Assembly: GCA_963920525.1 (NCBI GenBank)
Contig: OY986435.1
Coordinates: forward strand, 97,844,615 to 97,908,614
Source: Dichetophora obliterata
Taxonomy: Eukaryota > Arthropoda > Insecta > Diptera > Sciomyzidae
Direction: 5' to 3'
DNA: 64,000 nt
Made by a program: the position numbers and the translations under genes. Position 1 is the first letter of the stretch. Each line of letters starts with the position of its first letter. The notes below the pieces were generated by a model. It was not told the origin of the DNA. It did not search any database and saw only the letters and a list, made by a program, of their open reading frames with translations. Positions 34,746 to 46,748 of this stretch are shown piece by piece.

Positions 34746-35011
34746 GGTAAAGGTTGTTGACCCGACGACCATCCCACAGTAGACCCCGGCAGTAGCCAAA
34801 CAGTTTCCAGCCTAGTGCTGTTCCCAAGCCCCGCGAAGTTATGCTTTACGGCGGTCCCGCGGGGTCCTATAGGGTCGAAGATTCAATGCGGAGGTTATGA
34901 TACTGCGAGGTATCATGTAGGTTTAGTGCGTAAAAATCGTACACTCCCACCTGCACGGTGGGGCCTTTTGAAGGTTCCCCTTCGCGAATAAAAAAAAAAA
35001 ATATGAAATAT

Positions 35012-35720
35012 ATATAAGTTTGGATCCAATCCACCCACAGACACGCCCACCATACGAATTTTTTGTCACTCCATTTGGCCAAGTCGATTGGCCATGTCCA
35101 TCTGTCTGTCTGTGATCACGATAACAGCCGTAATTTTGAAACTATCGTAATAAAATTAAATACTTACGCTTGTATCTGAAAAATAAAGATCAAGCACGAA
35201 GATGAGCAAAATCGGATGAAAACTATGCCAAGCTCCCATACAAAATGACTTTATCGAAACAGTAAAATCTCTTTAAATTTCACAAAAATTATTATATGGA
35301 CTTGAAATTTTGCATATAAGCTTTGATATTTAATATGCACTTTAAGTCCGTACAAACTGACGTTATCACAAGGGTAAAATATCTTTAAATAACAAAAAAT
35401 AATAATATAATTACTTAAAATTCTTGATATATGTTTTAATATGCACTCTTTATTTTACAAAGGAGTTTGAAATTTGGCACAATCTAATGAAAACTTCTCC
35501 TACCTCCCATATAAAATTACGTCATCAAAGTAGTAGAACCTTCATAAATTCCTCAAAAATTAATTCACTACAAAATATGCATTTTTTTAATACTTAAAAT
35601 GTATTTTGGTTTGATATTTGGAGAAGTTGAAAGAAAACCAAAGCTATAATCTTAACAAAGTGACGTCGTCAATATAACAAAACCTTCAAATCTTCGAATT
35701 TAGTTACCCAAATGTAAGCG
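35012..35720. repeat. Interspersed repeat, right of the LINE insertion
   Basis: Continuation of the repeat interrupted by the LINE. ATATATAAGTTTGGATCCAA and CCACCCACAGACACGCCCAC match 31450-31490. It then reads into CCATCTGTCTGTCTGTGATC and AT-rich DNA. No coding content. Confidence 0.5.
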
Positions 35721-38710
35721 GCTGTGGTTTTTTTTAGCTTTGGCCCAGTCAGAGACCATTTCTTTCTAGTTAAGCATAGTTATTTTAATAACATATATAC
35801 CAAATATTTTGAGCAGTTGATACATACATACATATAGTTTATGTATCTATACCTATACTATAATACAAAAGGCTTCTCACGTATCTGTGACGACGCTAAA
35901 ATAAAAAACTACTGAACCGATTTTAGTAATTCTTTCCGATTTTAGTAATTTATAAAGAAGCAAAAAAACCAAACGTAAAAATCATTGCTTCATTAAATTG
36001 TTAGACACACAAGCAGCATAAAGCTTTATCTCTCTTTTCCTCTGCTATAGACTTTCTCATTGTCTATAGAATAATTATATTTATAAGTATAAGCTCATCA
36101 GAAGATTTTCCCGTACAGGAGTTCTTCGAAAAAACACATTATTACAAATATACAACAGAAGTAAAAATATTCTTAATACGTTACGCATGTTTACTACTAC
36201 AACAAATTCACATTTATCGAAAAGGTACATTCATATAATAAATCATATTTCGCTTAAATATTGTTCGATTTGTAAAATTTTTTCTTGCCATATTATGAAC
36301 ATAAAAAGAATAAATGATATTCGCTCTTATTTGCTAATGGTGACCGCAAAATTAATTTCATGCCAAATCTGAGTACGAAATCGGATTCAGCGACCAATTT
36401 TACATGGGGTTAGAACTCTGAGGGCCCGAAAAATACGTTTTTAACTGCAGCTCATCCAGTTTATGAAAATTGTGGTCTTCTTTGGGTGTTTTACTATTTT
36501 TATGCAAGCACCTTTCATATGAAGGGGAGCTCGGAGAATCAGACGCAAAGTAGGATTTGACTGTAGCTAATAAACATATGTTTATAACAACATTTAGGAA
36601 TGGCATTTTGCATTCTTTCCACAAACGAAATAAATTTTTTGTAAATTTTTTTATATGAATTCACGATAACTTTTTCGATGAAATAACCATATATAAGCAA
36701 AAACCGCACATTCCATGTATTTCTTAAGATTAGATTATCACTGACTATAGTTAAGAAAACAGTCAAACAAAATAAAAAAAAATTCTTAGGAGGGGAGGGG
36801 GTAGTGAAAAGGCAAAGCATTTTTTAAAAATTACTAAAACAACATTTACAAAAAATTGAATTCGTCACAAAATCTTGCAATTTTCTTAAAAAAAATAGAA
36901 AAACCAATTTTGTGTCAAACTGCAGTAGTTTTTGCATAAAAGTGACACATCATATGAAAGAATATAAACATTTCAATTTTCGGTTTTTATTATTTTTACA
37001 ACAAAAACAACTTTTGCACTATTTTTTGGAAGAAAAAGCCATTTTTTGGATCTTTAAAAAATTTAGTAATTTAAACTTTTAACTTGCAGTAATTTTTTGC
37101 AAGTAATTTTATTTAACTTTTAGATAAAAGAAGACTGAATGAAATATATTAAAACACAAAGAAGCTATTTGCGTCGAAAGTCAAAACTTTGAATTTGGAA
37201 TAGTTTTTTTGGCTGTAGGTAACGATGTTATACACAAAAATTCACTGTACTAAGATTTTCTATAGTTTTCAAGATGTTATTAGTGTCAAACAAACGGGCA
37301 TTTTTTTACTTTACTGTCCTTAAGAAAATTGAAAAAGTTGGTATACATTAACATATATTGGATAAAAAATTTCATGTTGTAGGGTACTCATTAGAGATAA
37401 GCGAAAACTGTTGAGATGATGTTTGTAGCCTTTTTAATTGCCAAAAACTCTTTCATAGGTTATTCAAACGTATCTCTAATTTTTGACTCATTTTTCAGTG
37501 TTTTCAATTTCCATTATTTAACAAAAGAACCGTTATTTTGAAGAGAGTCCTTTTTGCAATAAAAAGTAGCCTATGTCCCAACCAGGGACGTAAGGAACCT
37601 AGGTGTCAAGTTTGAAGAAAATCCATCCAGTAGTTTTCATGTGAGGAGCGTTCGGACAGACAGACAGACAATATTTTTAAAAATTACATTTTTGGAATCT
37701 ACAACGTTCAAAATGTTCAGTGCAAAAAGAATTTCGAAAAAATATTCAATGTACAGATTTTTTTACAGTTTTATTATATGTATAGATAGACATTCTTACA
37801 AAAATTCCCTTATATCCAATTTTTTTGAAAAATTTAGGTGTGTTTTATAAGAGGATAAAGAAGGACTAAAAAAATAAAATTAAAAAAATAGCAGTGAGGA
37901 GACTGCCGACCGAAGCGAGAACCTATACATAAAATATTAGTATTCCCTGGAAGATTTTGTAATGCCACGGACCGTTTACTACATTATAAAAATTTTCATG
38001 CTAATCGGAAAAACTTTTTATATTTTCACTCCCACAGACTTTAATTATATCTTTCAAATATTTTTTTATTTAGATAGCATTTTTATTTTATAATTACATT
38101 TAACTATATTATTACATTTAATTTTAATATTGCTGATATAAAAACAAAATGCAGGCAGCACTATTGAATGAAAAATAATCCTCATAAAATAAAATAAATT
38201 TTCTATTTTTTATATATGATTTTTTGTTTGATTCGTCTTGAAGTCTCTTTTAATGCATGCATTTGAGATTTTGCTACAAGGAAAACAGAAAACATAGCAA
38301 GCAAAAGGCAGTTTATTTTCTGCCCCCGATTCGGTTCATCCGTATATCCGGTTCATAATCAATGCACATTATTTTCGACTTTTATCATTTCATTATATTT
38401 TAAATGATGGGTTTTAATATAAAAACAAAGTAAAACATAAACAAAAAAAAAAAATTAAACTTATTGAAATAATTAATACACACTTAAAATGCGTATACAT
38501 AGAATTTGTATTATCATGAGTTTCATTGAATTTCATTTACATTATTTTCACTGTTTGCGTCATTAATCATTGCATTATATTCTAAAAAAGATACAATAGG
38601 CTTATGGTAACTGAAATAAGAAACAAAAAATTTTTGGACGATGCAGTCCCAGTCATGATAAAATTATTATTAGGTAGCCTTGACAACTACTTAATTTCTC
38701 ACGAGCTGCG
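35721..38710. other. AT-rich noncoding stretch, probably old repeats
   Basis: No gene supported. Near 35914, CTACTGAACCGATTTTAGTA, and near 37610-37670, a phrase ending in GGACAGACAGACAGAC, resemble the two edges of an old insect interspersed repeat. The link is weak. The rest is AT-rich with short open frames only. Confidence 0.4.
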
Positions 38711-38931
38711 ACCATCGAATTTCACACAAAAGAAAACAATATAAAGTGCATGTGTCACACACATTGGCAGCTTTCAGCGGAGTCAATAGTTGGCAACTGT
38801 TTTTTTTTAAATTTGAGTGAGAAGCCTTTGCAATTAAATGATCCATTCACAACAGGTGACTCCTCTGAATGCGGCCAATGTGTGTGACACACGTTCTTTA
38901 TTTTGTTTTCTTTTGTTTGACATTCGATGGT
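38711..38931. repeat. Inverted repeat, 75-bp arms, 71-bp loop
   Basis: The arms 38711-38785 and 38857-38931 are complementary with few mismatches. The outer end reads ACCATCGAAT and its complement, and the inner part GTGTGTCACACACATTGGC. It is probably a small MITE; a hairpin RNA is an alternative. No target duplication was identified. Confidence 0.7.
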
Positions 38932-39255
38932 TGAAACACAAAATGTCACTCCTACCTATTACTTACTATACCATAGTTCCAGTCAGAGAATATGCAGGCG
39001 ACATTTTTAAAACTACAAATGTTTGTATATTGGTCATGAAACTCAAACACACGCTCTTGGATATTAGCTACCAGGTACTCAGCTTTTTTCGTTTGACATG
39101 ATTTTGACAAAATTGTAGGTATTGTTGAAAAGGAATCAAAACAAACACGGAATATAAGGGTACTTTTTAAAGTCTCTCTGTATCGAGGCAAACTGGTTAA
39201 TATGCCTTACTGAGCGCCTGGTAGTCAAGATCCAAAAGCGTCATTTAAAAACCAA
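38932..39255. other. Noncoding stretch
   Basis: No feature recognised between the hairpin and the P-like element. Confidence 0.4.
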
Positions 39256-39263
39256 CTCGCTGT

Positions 39264-39976
39264 CATGGCAGAATAACCAGGTAGGGCCAGCTCACTTAAT
39301 GCTTTCATGCGTTAAGGGCCAAATAGACTACACAGACTGTTTGCGCAAACAATACTTTTTTCTCGTCATAGCGACGACCATACACTACACAGACTTTGTT
39401 TGCGCAGACTTGATTTTTTAGTTCAAATTCTATTAAATTTTTCTTTATTACACGTCTTCACTCTATAAAGCTTTCGGGATTATGGCAAGTCCGTGTGATT
39501 TTCACTACACACTATACAGACGGTTTGCGCAAACACAACCAAAAATTAAAATATTTTCATTTTTGCGCAGACATCTGGACACCTAAAACAGCAAAATACA
39601 CTGTCGAACAGTCTGCGCAAACACGTGTTTGCGCAAACAGTCTGTGTGGTCTGTTTGGCTCTTTAACAAAGAGTGGAAAATGAAAATTTTGAAATAAGAA
39701 TATAATGTTTTCAAATTGTAAATAGTGCGGAAACATGTGTTAAGTTTGAGTTTATTTGAATGAAAATATTATAAAAACAGTGTAAATAAAACTATAAAAT
39801 GCCGAAGTGTTCAGTTTGCAAAAAAGCAAAAAAAAACAAGTTTAACCAAAAATCAACTGAAAAACATGAACATAAAGAAACTCGAGATGAACAGCTGATT
39901 TTGACAACTAGCTCGCTTTTCTCTGCTTTCTACTTCATTCCTCTCCGAGTCGGCCCTACCTGGTTATTCTACCATG
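39264..39976. mobile_element. Small P-superfamily-like element with 8-bp target duplication
   Basis: The left terminus CATGGCAGAATAACCAGG continues to 39288. The right terminus, in complement, begins CATGGTAGAATAACCAGG (39976 back to 39952). Exactly outside both is CTCGCTGT (39256-39263 and 39977-39984), an 8-bp duplication. Starting with CATG and having AATAAC at this position resembles the known Drosophila P-element terminus, which also makes 8-bp duplications. A 348-bp MITE sits inside, so the original copy was about 360 bp and non-autonomous. Confidence 0.75.
39315..39662. mobile_element. 348-bp MITE with TTA(A) target duplication and repeated palindrome
   Basis: 36-bp inverted termini. 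The left starts AGGGCCAAATAGACTACACA; the right, in complement, starts AGAGCCAAACAGACCACACA. TTAA occurs at both edges (39312-39315 and 39663-39666), so a TTA (PIF/Harbinger) or TTAA (piggyBac) duplication is possible. The perfect palindrome GTTTGCGCAAAC occurs at each end and again near 39513, with variants near 39397, 39563 and 39609. No coding sequence. Confidence 0.75.
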
Positions 39977-39993
39977 CTCGCTGTCTGTATTGA
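39799..39993 (+). pseudogene. Possible start of a P-type transposase (THAP relic)
   Basis: A 64-codon frame inside the P-like element begins with Met, Pro, Lys, Cys and a C-x2-C pair followed by many Lys. THAP domains of P-type transposases also begin near the N-terminus with C-x(2-4)-C. The frame runs out through the right terminus after about 50 residues and has none of the rest of a THAP domain. Position and start fit a relic of the transposase's first exon. Chance is the alternative. Confidence 0.3.
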
Positions 39994-40815
39994 TGACGAG
40001 AGTTACTCGGAAAATCTCGATGACACAAACCAAAGATTTACCCTCTACCAAATTCGTTCAACGCGCCTAAAGAAGTTTTCACTTCAAAAAAATAAATTTT
40101 TTAAATCTGAAACAAACTCTAATTTAAATGAATTTTTTGGAAATAATTTTCAATTTTTTTGAAGTAAAAAATTCCATACTCTTAATACCAAAGAGTAATT
40201 ATAATATATTTAATTAATATATTTTTTTTCGTTTTGATAAAAGACATTGTCTTCTTTCATTTGTTACCCAAATTGTCGTGTTTTGAAGATTTTAAGTATT
40301 TGAATAAATTGTTTTAATCAGCTACTTTTTGTAAATTGAAGGACCTTTTAAAAAAATCCTAAACTTCTAGAGAAAAAGTAAGAAAGCAGTTTATCTATTC
40401 TTTGTCTCTAGTTTCACATGAATATGGTCTACTTTACACTGATAAAGTTAACACGTCTTAAAAACAATCCTTTACATAACATAAATAATCATCTTAAACG
40501 TTTTCGTACGTTTTATGATTTGAAAATATGCAAACTATTCTGGCTTTTTTTTTTTTGTACCCTTATATAGATTAACTCACTAAGACGACGGATACCATAT
40601 GAAATCACTAATTTGGGTATCACGAATATAATGGTATTGCATAAAAACCAGTCAAAATATAAATTTGGTCAAAATAAGGCAATGTGTGAAAAAATACAAA
40701 ACATTTCCTGTAATGATTTTAAAGAGCATATTTGTTTGTGCGTGTTTAAACTTGTGTTTTTATGTATGTGCGTTAAATTCTACATTTCCCCACGTCTTCC
40801 TTTTATAAAACGTAC
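39985..40815. other. AT-rich noncoding stretch
   Basis: No gene recognised. It ends at the target duplication of the RTE-like LINE (40816-40829). Confidence 0.5.
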
Positions 40816-41058
40816 TACTAGCTTACGCAGGTGAAATCTGGGGGCGATGGAACAATGTAACATGTCTGACTGTCTCATCCTGGCGAGGCCAATCTTTGTG
40901 AAATCGCCTCAAGTCGACTCAAACCTCCACGTGGTGTTTCCTGGGCAACGTCAAAACTGACAACCGTTAGTTTGGCGGCTAATCTGAGCGGCGGGCCTCC
41001 CTAGGCTTAAAATAGGTTGTGCGTCGGGTTTGAAGCCCACCCGTAAAAACCCATTTCA

Positions 41059-42009
41059 ATGAAAACAAATAAGAAAAGAACAAAAATGATCCCCAAATCT
41101 GATGACGACTACCGCAAACGAAAAACTGATAATGATTTACGGATATGCACCTGGAATGTCCGAACCCTTAATTTGGAAGGTGCCTCTATCCAACTGACTG
41201 ATGTCTTGGAAAGATACAAAGCTGATATCACTGCTATCCAAGAAATGCGATGGAGGGAACAGGGTTGCATTCGGCATGCACTCTGTGATATCTACTACAG
41301 CGGCCATGCAAAGAAGCACGAGTTTGGATGCGGATTTGTAGTTGGCAAGAGACTACGGCCCCACGTCCTGCGATTCACACCTGTGAACGAACGACTTGCC
41401 ATAATCCGCATCAAGGTTAAATTTTTCAATATAAGCCTAATATGTGCGCACGCTCCGACAGAAGATAAGGACGATGAGATCAAGGAAATTTTCTACGAAC
41501 GCCTTGAAAATGCTTACGAGCGCTGCCCCCGTCACGACGTAAAAATCGTGCTTGGTGACTTCAACGCTAAGGTGAGCAAGGAAAATATTTTTGGTCCAAC
41601 AGTCGGAAAGTTCAGCCTCCACGACAACACCTCCGATAACGGAATGAGGCTGATTGACTTCGCCGTAGCACGAAACATGGTCGTAAGTAGCACTAGATTC
41701 AAGCATCTCAATATTCATAAAGCCACCTGGATGTCCCCTGATCAAAAAACCAAGAATCAAATTGATCACGTTTTGATCGACGGAAGGCACTCTTCTAGTG
41801 TATTGGATGTACGCACGATCCGTGGTGCAAACATTAACTCGGATCACTATCTTGTTGCAGCTAAGATGCGTACACGTCTGTGCGCAGCTAAGAATACACG
41901 CAACCCTACACAGAGTAAGCTAGACGTCGACAAGCTGCAATCGAAACAGACAGCCGATGCTTTCGCCGCTCGACTCTCACTCCTGCTTCAAAGCACTCCT
42001 CCAATATGA
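41059..42009 (+). pseudogene. RTE-like LINE endonuclease domain
   Basis: APE-type endonuclease at the N-terminus of the single RTE polyprotein. Visible: ICTWNVRTL, the catalytic Glu in AIQEMRW, LGDFNAK, QIDHVLID and the final SDHYLVAAK. The domain itself looks complete. Near 41980 the frame shifts and the last 10 or so residues are out of frame. The protein makes the target-site nick that primes reverse transcription. Confidence 0.85.
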
Positions 42010-44024
42010 TGATATATGCGCGCAGTGGACACACATTTCCAACTCCATGCGTGCGGCTGCTGAAGAGGTGATTGGCTACCAACGCCCTCGCCGAAACCAG
42101 TGGTACGACCAGGAGTGTCGCGACGCCACTGCAGAGAAAGACGCCGCCTACAAAGCCACCCTGCAGTCGATTGTAATGCGCGCTGCTAAGGAGCGATACA
42201 AAGAAAAGAGGAGGGAAGAGAGACATATTTTCAGGAAAAAAGAGAGGCAGAAAAGCGCGAGCAGGAGAAGATTGAGATGTATGGTGTCAGGAATGAGGCC
42301 CGAAAATTTTTCGAAAAAATAAGACGCCTTGCCGATGGTTTTAAAACTGGGGCCTCTTCCTGCAAGGATGAAAACGGGAATCTAGTGACAGATGTCCAGA
42401 GTACACTGACGTTATGGAGGGAACACTTCTCTAAGCTTCTAAATGGCGACGCTGACAACAATCCCGCCAATAGAGATGATATTCCGGAAATCCCAATTTC
42501 GCATGACAGCGTCGAGGTTCCGCTGCCCGACTATGATGAAGTTCTGACAGCTATAGCTCGGCTTAAAAATAAAAGCCGTGGGAGCTGATGGCTTACCTGC
42601 TGAGCTGTTTAAGAATGGAGGCGAAGCTCTACTTAAATGCATTCACGGGCTTCTATGCAGAATATGGTCGGAAGAATGCATTCCGAACGATTGGAATCCC
42701 AGTGTGCTCTGCGCAATCCACAAGAAAGGCGGTCGCACTATCTGTGCCAATTACCGTGGGATAAGCCTTCTTAATATCGCAAATAAGGTCCTGTCGAGCA
42801 TTTTATGTGAAAGATTGAAGCCCATTGTAAACGAACTGATCGGACCTTATCAGTGTGGCTTCAGACCTGGAAAGTCCACCATCGACCAGATTTTCACGCT
42901 ACGACAAATCTTGGAGAAGACTCAAGAAAAACAAGTCGACACCCACCATCTTTTTGTCGACTACAAAGCCGCCTTCGACAGCCCAATAAGGAAGCACCTG
43001 TACTCCACCATGTCTGAATTTGGTATTCCTGCAAAACTAATACGACTTTGCAGGATGACACTGAGCAACACCAGCAGCGCAGTTAAAATCGGGAAGGACC
43101 TCTCCCCACCATTTATTACCAAACGAGGTTTCAGACAAGGTGATTCCTTATCGTGCGACTTTTTCAACCTAATGATGGAAAAGATCATCCGAGCTGCTGA
43201 TCTGAGACGTAGTGGCACAATATTCTACAAGAGTGTTATGCTGCTTGCGTATGCAGATGACATAGATATCATTGGCCATAATACGCGCGAAGTCAGTGCA
43301 GCATTTTCCAGATTAGAAAGAGAGTCAAGTCGAATGGGTCTGGCAGTGAATGCAGATAAGACGAAATACTTAAATACTTGGAACCCACGTTACCGTTGAC
43401 AATACCTCCTTCGAGGTTGTGAAGAACTTCGTTTATCTGGGATCCAGTATTAATTCAACCAACGACATCAGCATTGAGATCAAACTAAGAATAACTCTTG
43501 CCAACAGGTGTTACTTTGGGCTCAGTAGGCAATTGAGAAGCAGAGCCCTCTCTCGACGAACGAAAATCACGCTCTATAAATCGCTCATCATGCCCGTCCT
43601 ACTTTACGCATCACAAACCTGGACGCTGAGCAGTTTAGATGAAAAGACTTTAGGAGCATTCGAGAGAAAGATTCTTCGTAAGATCTACGGACCAATCTGT
43701 GTCAATGGCGAGTACCGAATGCGGTGGAATGATGAACTGTATGAGCTGTACGCTGACATCGACATAGTCAAGCGCATTAAAATCGAGCGGCTTCGCTAGC
43801 TTGGTCATGTTCAGCGCATGAAAGGCGATGCTCCAGTGAAGAAAACATTCGATTCGGTACCCAGCGGCGGTCAACGCAGAAGAGGACGACCTCATCTTCG
43901 TTGGAAAGACCAAGTAGAGGACAACCTGACGAAGCTTGGAATTTCCAACTGGCGCCAGCAAGCGAAAGATAGAAATGGCTGGCGCAAATTCTTAGATGAG
44001 GCCAAGACCGACATACGGTTGTAG
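41980..44024 (+). pseudogene. RTE-like LINE reverse transcriptase, frameshifted
   Basis: Pol continues across several frames: 41980 to about 42280, about 42280-42575, 42578 to about 43390 and about 43390-44024. RT motifs seen: GADGLPAELFKNGG, NYRGISLLNIANKVLSSIL, GFRPGKSTIDQIF, FVDYKAAFDS, GFRQGDSLSCDFFN and the catalytic YADD in LAYADDIDIIG (about 43245). A TAG at 43797-43799 interrupts the C-terminal region, which continues as GRPHLRWKDQVEDNL. With three frameshifts here, a further one at 41980 and one nonsense codon, the copy is dead. Confidence 0.85.
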
Positions 44025-44065
44025 CGCCAACTAAGTAAGTAAGTAAGTATGTACTAGCTTACGCA

Positions 44066-46029
44066 AATACAATTAATTTTATTCTGTATTTGCCCTCAGT
44101 GTAGCACATTTTAATAGTTTTTGTCAGTCAATGAATGCTTTTGCTTGTTGTTGTCGTTTTTTTGACTATAACTGCTTATGAAAACGTTTGCTCCTCATTA
44201 CTTATTATTCATTAGCCATAAAGAAATCATGATATAACAATTTTTTGACGAGGCATGAAGATTTTTTTAAATTTTTAGTGCTAAATTTGAGCAAATTTTG
44301 GCTAAAACAGTAAGAGTGTGCGACTGTCTGTAATTGCTTGCGTGAGTAGCACAGCTTACTCTATTCATAAGGCGTATTATGTTACAGGTGCTGTAGCCGA
44401 AAAGCTTAATATATCTGAAGGTTTGTGCAATATTAGATTACCCCTATAACGCGCAATAATATCAATTTCAGTTTTTTACCTAAATATCTCTCAAACTAAA
44501 TATCTTTCAAAATAAAGAAAAACAACTTTTGTTTTAAAATTAATACTTTATATATACAAATATTTGGAAAAAAGAAATTTCACAGTTTAAAAGTTTAACA
44601 TATTTTAGGGAATATAACAATGCTTTTAATATTGTAATTCATGATAAGTGTAGTTTAATAACTCACCAAAAAGCTCTTAAATTTTTATTTTAATTAATAA
44701 CACTTTTTATAACAGTTTTAGTCACTTAAAAATATATTAAAAATAGGGCAAAACACAAACTGCTGCCAAATTCAAAATCACGCTGTTGCAGCTAAAAATA
44801 AAAAAAAAATAACTGTTGATTGATTTACTCTGTAATTGAAAAGCTAGAGTTATTTAGAATGTTTATGAGTCATTTATAAGAATTCAGACTTAATTTTTTC
44901 TCTTTGAGTTATTTTTCTGGAGCAATTCCTAAATGTTGCAGATCTGCAACTCGGCGCGGCATAGGGTTAAGGAAAAAAGCTTTGAGTGTGCGATGCGTTG
45001 GTATTTAAAACAATAAATGTGTTTTTGAGTGTGCAAGGTTGTTTTATTATCAACGTGTCTTTAGCATTAAAAAATAAAAGCTGCATAAAAATTCTTGAAG
45101 CTGTTGTGGAGATTCTATCATTACTCGCTATTGCCTTTCCCTGAACTTCAATGAAGTCTGTTCAATTATGATGATAAAATCAACTTTATTTAAGTCTTGT
45201 TGTCTTTATTAATTGAAGACTTGGCCGGAAACTTCAACAACTAAAGAATTATAGGCAGAGATGTTATAGGATTTCTATCTTTTCTATTACATTCATTTTT
45301 TCGCTGAATTTCATATCCTAAAAGCATATAATCATATACTTTAAGCAAACAATTTGATTCGTCTTCAAGTAGACAGCATCTCAAAGATTAAGTTGACATC
45401 TTTGACATCAAGATAATAATATCAATATTAGTTGTTGTTTCTGTGGCCTCAGTATTGATGCTAGAACAATGAATCAGCTCATAGGAAAATAAACGGTCAA
45501 TACCATATTATATAATAATAGGAACAATGTTGTGACGGGGTCAAAACTAGGTGAAAAGTGATTTACGAACCAGTAATTAATTGTTTTCTACTACTCTTTG
45601 TGTAGTTGTATCTGTACTGAATAAGCCCTCTGCTATGCTTAGCTTGACAACAGGTTGTGGGGTTGATTGCTGTCAACATTAAATAAAATGTGAAAAATTT
45701 ACCAATAAACAAGAAATCACGCCCTAGCATAATTTATATAAGACATTCAATAGCTTTAGAGCCTTGTTTAGGTTTGTTCCTATTGAACTGTATACAATCA
45801 AGAGCCGAAATTATTATCATATTAAATGCTCGCAAGAAATAACAAGAAATATTTATGCTATCTTCGTTACTACAGCTTAACATGAAATAAGTCAAATAAA
45901 ATAAGTTTCTTTAAAACAGCTTTTAGTTTCTGAACGATAATCATTTGAACTCTTACAATTTCTCATAGTGCTTTGGTGTTTTTATGTTAAACAAGTAATA
46001 TTTAATTGTCACATAGTTGACTGTTATTT
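44066..46029. other. AT-rich noncoding stretch
   Basis: About 2 kb with no gene, RNA or repeat that I can support. Confidence 0.5.
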
Positions 46030-46152
46030 ATGTTTTATTATTATTATTATCATTATTATTATAATCATTATTATTATAATTATTATTATTATTATTACCA
46101 TTATTATTATAATCATTATTATTATAATTATTATTATTATTATTATCATTAT
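46030..46152. repeat. Interrupted ATT-trinucleotide array with higher-order period
   Basis: Mostly ATT repeats with fixed interruptions (CATTATTATTATAATC), themselves repeated twice with a period near 50 bp. It is the left remainder of the array that element A entered. Long Ile or Tyr open frames here are artefacts. Confidence 0.85.
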
Positions 46153-46748
46153 TGTAGTGTACTTCAATCTAAACATTTCTATAACTCGAACTTAAACACA
46201 TTTGTTCTATACAATTATTATTTATAAACATTAACACATAAAGATCTAGTCTACAAACTTACATTTCTATAAATGTAGCCTAAGCACATTTATGTAGCAA
46301 ACAAACAAAACAAACACATAACTATTGTTTACATTCTTACTCGCTTGCACTTTATGTTTACATAGCTACACTACATAACTACACTAAAATGACTACATAA
46401 ACTAATGTTCTATTTAGTTACAATTATATTAAATAAGATATATTTATATTTAATTTTGTATTTATTTTAAGTTAAGAAATACTGTTACTTGGCTTTATAA
46501 GCCGAAGAAAATCTTAAAATAAAATCACTAAAGTTTTGAGCTTTAAACCAACAGCTCCTTTTATTTTTCTAAGCGCCTGAATGCACTTTCGAGTGACGGC
46601 GCAAAGAAATCTTTTTTTTTTAATTTTAATCAGGCCAGTAGCGCTCTTAAGCGCTGGCAATAAAAATAAAACGCGTACAAATTAAATAACCGCGTAAACT
46701 TTTAATTCGCGTAAAACGCGTAAGCCGCGTATAAATAAAAGTCGCGCG
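46153..46748 (+). repeat. Element A 5' LTR, main part
   Basis: Matches 60800-61395. It is interrupted after GTCGCGCG by element B and finishes at 54882-54893. It contains a hairpin with a TTCG loop at 46573-46602 and AGCGCTCTTAAGCGCT at about 46631. Confidence 0.92.

Larger units (their letters stand above)
31657..34998 (+). mobile_element. R1-like LINE, 5'-truncated, with 13-bp target duplication
   Basis: The direct repeat AAATATGAAATAT flanks the insert (31644-31656 and 34999-35011). The 3' end is an A run after a GC-richer 3' UTR (34746-34990). The body starts inside ORF1, so the 5' end is missing. Joining the flanks restores a phrase similar to the neighbouring repeat copy at 31427-31470, which supports the boundaries. 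Confidence 0.88.
40830..44051 (+). mobile_element. RTE-like LINE, near full length, mutated
   Basis: The direct repeat TACTAGCTTACGCA flanks the insert (40816-40829 and 44052-44065). A GC-richer 5' UTR of about 230 bp precedes the first ORF. The 3' end is a short tandem repeat (CTAAGTAAGTAAGTAAGTA), as common in the RTE clade. The coding region is intact in order but broken by frameshifts and a stop. Confidence 0.88.

Noticed and set aside
45968..46227. Poly-Ile and poly-Tyr open frames
   Set aside because: Translation of the ATT microsatellite.
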